NCBI RefSeq assembly: GCF_902635505.1
Contig: NC_045427.1
Span: 257,941,922-258,005,921, forward strand
Length of the DNA: 64,000 nucleotides
DNA from: Sarcophilus harrisii
Taxonomy: Eukaryota > Chordata > Mammalia > Dasyuromorphia > Dasyuridae
Direction: 5' to 3'
Program-made: the position numbers and the translations under genes
The notes under the pieces: model-generated
Told to the model about the DNA's origin: nothing
The model's database searches: none
The model's input: only the letters and a program-made list of their open reading frames with translations
Shown: one piece after another, positions 61,831 to 64,000 of the stretch
Position numbering within the stretch: position 1 is the first letter of the stretch
Layout: each line of letters starts with the position of its first letter

Positions 61831-62082
61831 CAGTTAGGTGATGCTATAGTGGATAGAGTGGATAGGACCTGGAGTCAGGAAGATTCCTCTTCCTGATTTC
61901 AAACCTGGCCTCAGGTACCTAGTAGCCATGTGATGTTGGGCAAGTCACTTAACCCCATTTGCCTCAGTTCCCTCATCCTCAAAATAGCTGGAGAAAGAAA
62001 TGACTCCATTATCTTTGCCAAGAAAACCCCTAGTGGGGTCATAGAGAGTTGGATATAAATGAAAAACTAAACAACGACAAAA
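61831..62082 (+). mobile_element. WALLSI-type SINE
   Basis: CAGTTAGGTGATGCTATAGT, GGACCTGGAGTCAGGAAGAT, GTGATGTTGGGCAAGTCACT, TAACCCCATTTGCCTCAG, GCTGGAGAAAGAAATGACTC, CAAGAAAACCCC..GTGGGGTCATAGAG. Complete head, body and RTE-like tail. The 101-codon frame ending at 61896 runs into it and is not a gene. Confidence 0.92.
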
Positions 62083-63443
62083 ACAAAAGAAATTATATTA
62101 GAGTGGTTATAGTTAGGGTAAGGAATCAGGTATTCTCTGTTATTCTCCACTCTTTCTAAGTCTCAGTCCTGACCTAAAACTGAGTTGGGGAACTATCACA
62201 GAGGACCGAGAACAAGGAAGTTCTTAAGGAAGGATGAAGTTAGTACCTCTCCTGAGACTGCAGTTCTTATACCTATGTTCCACCAAGAAATTGCCTGTGA
62301 GATTCCCACTAAAATATTTAAGAGCAGGAATGCTTGCTGGACTAAGATCTTGCTTGTTTAAAATTTCTACAAGTATATTCCAAAACCTTTACCTTATAAT
62401 ATATTCTAAGTGACAGACTAGCTACTATCTTTATATCCAGCCTAATTAATTCAGATCAAGCTACCAAGACTGGCATACAAGTCCACTTTTTTTTTTTTTA
62501 ACACCCAGCTAACAAGAAGAATAAATTGTCCCTTAGTACCTAGTGACATGTTCTATTCATTCACATGTTCCTACTTGCTAAGATCTCAAAGCACCAGGAA
62601 AACCTAGTTTATTCTTGAGCTAGCCCTCGAAAGCAAATGGATGATGTGATGTTAGCTCATAGGATGAAAGCAATTTTCCTACCGTCACAAAGAAAGCCAG
62701 GGGCAGACCTCGAAGGAAGGTTAATATTTTCTGAGTTTCAGGGCTAGATCTGTCCTCAGGGATATGGAAAGCCCAAGGCCATCCCTTGGGGTTAAATTAT
62801 ATGGTATGTCCCATCCTTTCACCCCACCCCCAGCATTTTTATTTAAAAGATATCTAGTTAGGGTGATGATCAATGATAGTCCAAAAGAGGGGAAAGGTGA
62901 TTTTTTTTTTTAAGGCAAAGTATCAGTTAAAGGGATTGAAAGAGTAGAGAAGTGTCAGAAACATTGTCTTGTGTAAAAATGAGGGAACAGAATTATATAT
63001 GCTCATGGATATAAATACACTTATGTGCATATACACACATCTATGCATATATGCAAGTGCATATATACATATAGTAGTGTGTTGATAAATGTTTTAAAGA
63101 TGGACTCTCCCCAAAAAAAGTCTAAATGAAACATTTTAACTTTAATATTTATTATTAATATTTTCTCCATCACTTTCCAATGTTTAAACAATCAACACTA
63201 CACAAATCAAACTCTGATTTGTAACATTTGCCACTTTCTGAGATGTAAAGATTCATACTGAAAATGTAACAATTGGGTTTGATTTACCAGTATCTTTTCT
63301 AAACATTCACTGGTAGATCCAACTGTCAGAATCCTCTGGTTTCATAACAGCCCTAAAATATTCCAAAACACAATGGGGACAAATAGAATCACTGGATTAT
63401 AAATTTAGAGTTTAATAGATTCCATATCCTAAGACTATTTTAA
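62083..63443. other. unassigned sequence
   Basis: About 1.4 kb without a recognised repeat, apart from a TA/CA-rich tract at 62995-63070 and T-runs. No credible frame. Confidence 0.4.
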
Positions 63444-63745
63444 GGTCAGCTAGAGGGATTAGTTGATAGAGCACTGGATTTAGTGTCAGGGAGACCTGAA
63501 TTCAAATCTAGCCTCAGACACTTACCAGCTGTGTGATACTAGGTAAGTCAGTTAACTTCTGTTTGTCTCTACCTTCTCATCTGTACAATGAGAGTAATAA
63601 TAATAATAGGACCTCCCTCCCATAGCTGTTGTGAGAATCAAATGTACTTAATACAGTTTCTGGCACGTAGAAGGCATTATATAAATGCTGGCTTGGATGA
63701 TAGTGATAGATGATGATGATGATGATGGTGATGGTGATGACAGTT
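63444..63745 (+). mobile_element. Mar1 CORE-SINE with (GAT)n tail
   Basis: AGGTCAGCTAGAGGGATTAG, ATAGAGCACTGGATTTAGTG, CTGAATTCAAATCTAGCCTC, CTTACCAGCTGTGTGATACT, TAGCTGTTGTGAGAATCAAA and GGCATTATATAAATGCTGGC. Then a GAT/GGT microsatellite at about 63693-63740. Confidence 0.88.
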
Positions 63746-63889
63746 CTATTCCATTCTTTGACTGCATGGGAATTCCTAAAACCTGAGATCTGGTATCTTG
63801 ATCTTTTTAGGTTTGTGGCTATCTTTTATTAGTGTTCAAGAGAAATGGCCAAGAGATATCTCCATAATAAGGAAGGAGAGAGAGCTGAC

Positions 63890-64000
63890 TAACAATAATA
63901 ACTTACATTTACAAAGCATTTTAAGAATCGTAATCAATCCACAAGCATTAATTAAGCATTTGCTTATACCAAACACTAGAGAAACAAAGAAATATATGAC
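63890..64000 (-). repeat. SINE tail and L2 3' end at the window edge
   Basis: AACTTACATTTACAAAGCAT (reverse SINE tail), then CAATCCACAAGCATTAATTA, AGCATTTGCTTATACCAAAC and AGAAACAAAGAAA (antisense L2 end). Continues beyond the window. Confidence 0.65.

Noticed and set aside
61591-61896. 101-codon plus-strand frame
   Set aside because: The second half lies in a WALLSI-type SINE and the first part has no domain or splice context.
34120-63745. tRNA genes
   Set aside because: All tRNA-like heads are followed by SINE bodies and tails and lack an intact cloverleaf; they are SINEs.

Overview
This window is non-coding nuclear DNA from a mammal, almost certainly a marsupial. The evidence is the repeat content. 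L1 copies carry ORF2 C-termini of the marsupial type (for example [25 protein letters not shown] and NKLWYMN in the copy at 13984-14786). Next to them are tRNA-headed SINEs with an RTE-like tail (WALLSI type), Mar1-type CORE-SINEs, and older L2, L3/CR1 and MIR remnants. The sequence is AT-rich with very few CpGs and no CpG island. I could not decide the genus. No protein-coding host gene, exon or intact transposon gene is supported; the open frames are chance frames or pieces of dead LINEs.

Layout. 1-6.6 kb: AT-rich DNA with L1 remnants and one clean 5'-truncated L1 (3723-5093) flanked by perfect 18-bp target-site duplications (TSDs). 6.6-12.2 kb: mostly unassigned DNA with SINE and L3/CR1 pieces. 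12.2-15.2 kb: L2 sequence split by a solo LTR (12871-13340), then two L1 copies inserted one after the other at the same 14-bp target. 15.2-23.0 kb: one very old, nearly full-length plus-strand L1. It is broken up by younger insertions, including an inverted L1 5' half (16413-17712), an L1 tail (19361-19838) and a small hAT-like element. 24.3-27.3 kb: an old minus-strand L2 with recognisable reverse transcriptase, split by a second solo LTR of the same family and by an L1 tail. 28.6-29.5 kb: another L2 with an internal inverted reverse-transcriptase block. 30.0-30.3 kb: a 7SL (SRP) RNA pseudogene.

32.5-43.4 kb: SINE clusters between unusually repeat-poor, homeodomain-motif-rich stretches that look like conserved regulatory sequence; this is inference only. 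43.9-54.6 kb: mixed L1, L2, L3 and SINE. 55.4-56.6 kb: an old direct duplication of about 290 bp, with a U2 snRNA pseudogene and a SINE between the copies. 57.2-64.0 kb: nested SINE-in-SINE, L1-in-DNA-transposon and L2-in-DNA-transposon arrangements.

No genes work together here. The content is a layered record of retrotransposition: L2, L3 and MIR oldest, then old L1, Mar1, WALLSI-type SINEs, solo LTRs and the youngest L1 tails. It probably lies in an intergenic or intronic desert. Repeat names come from remembered sequence patterns, not from a database search.
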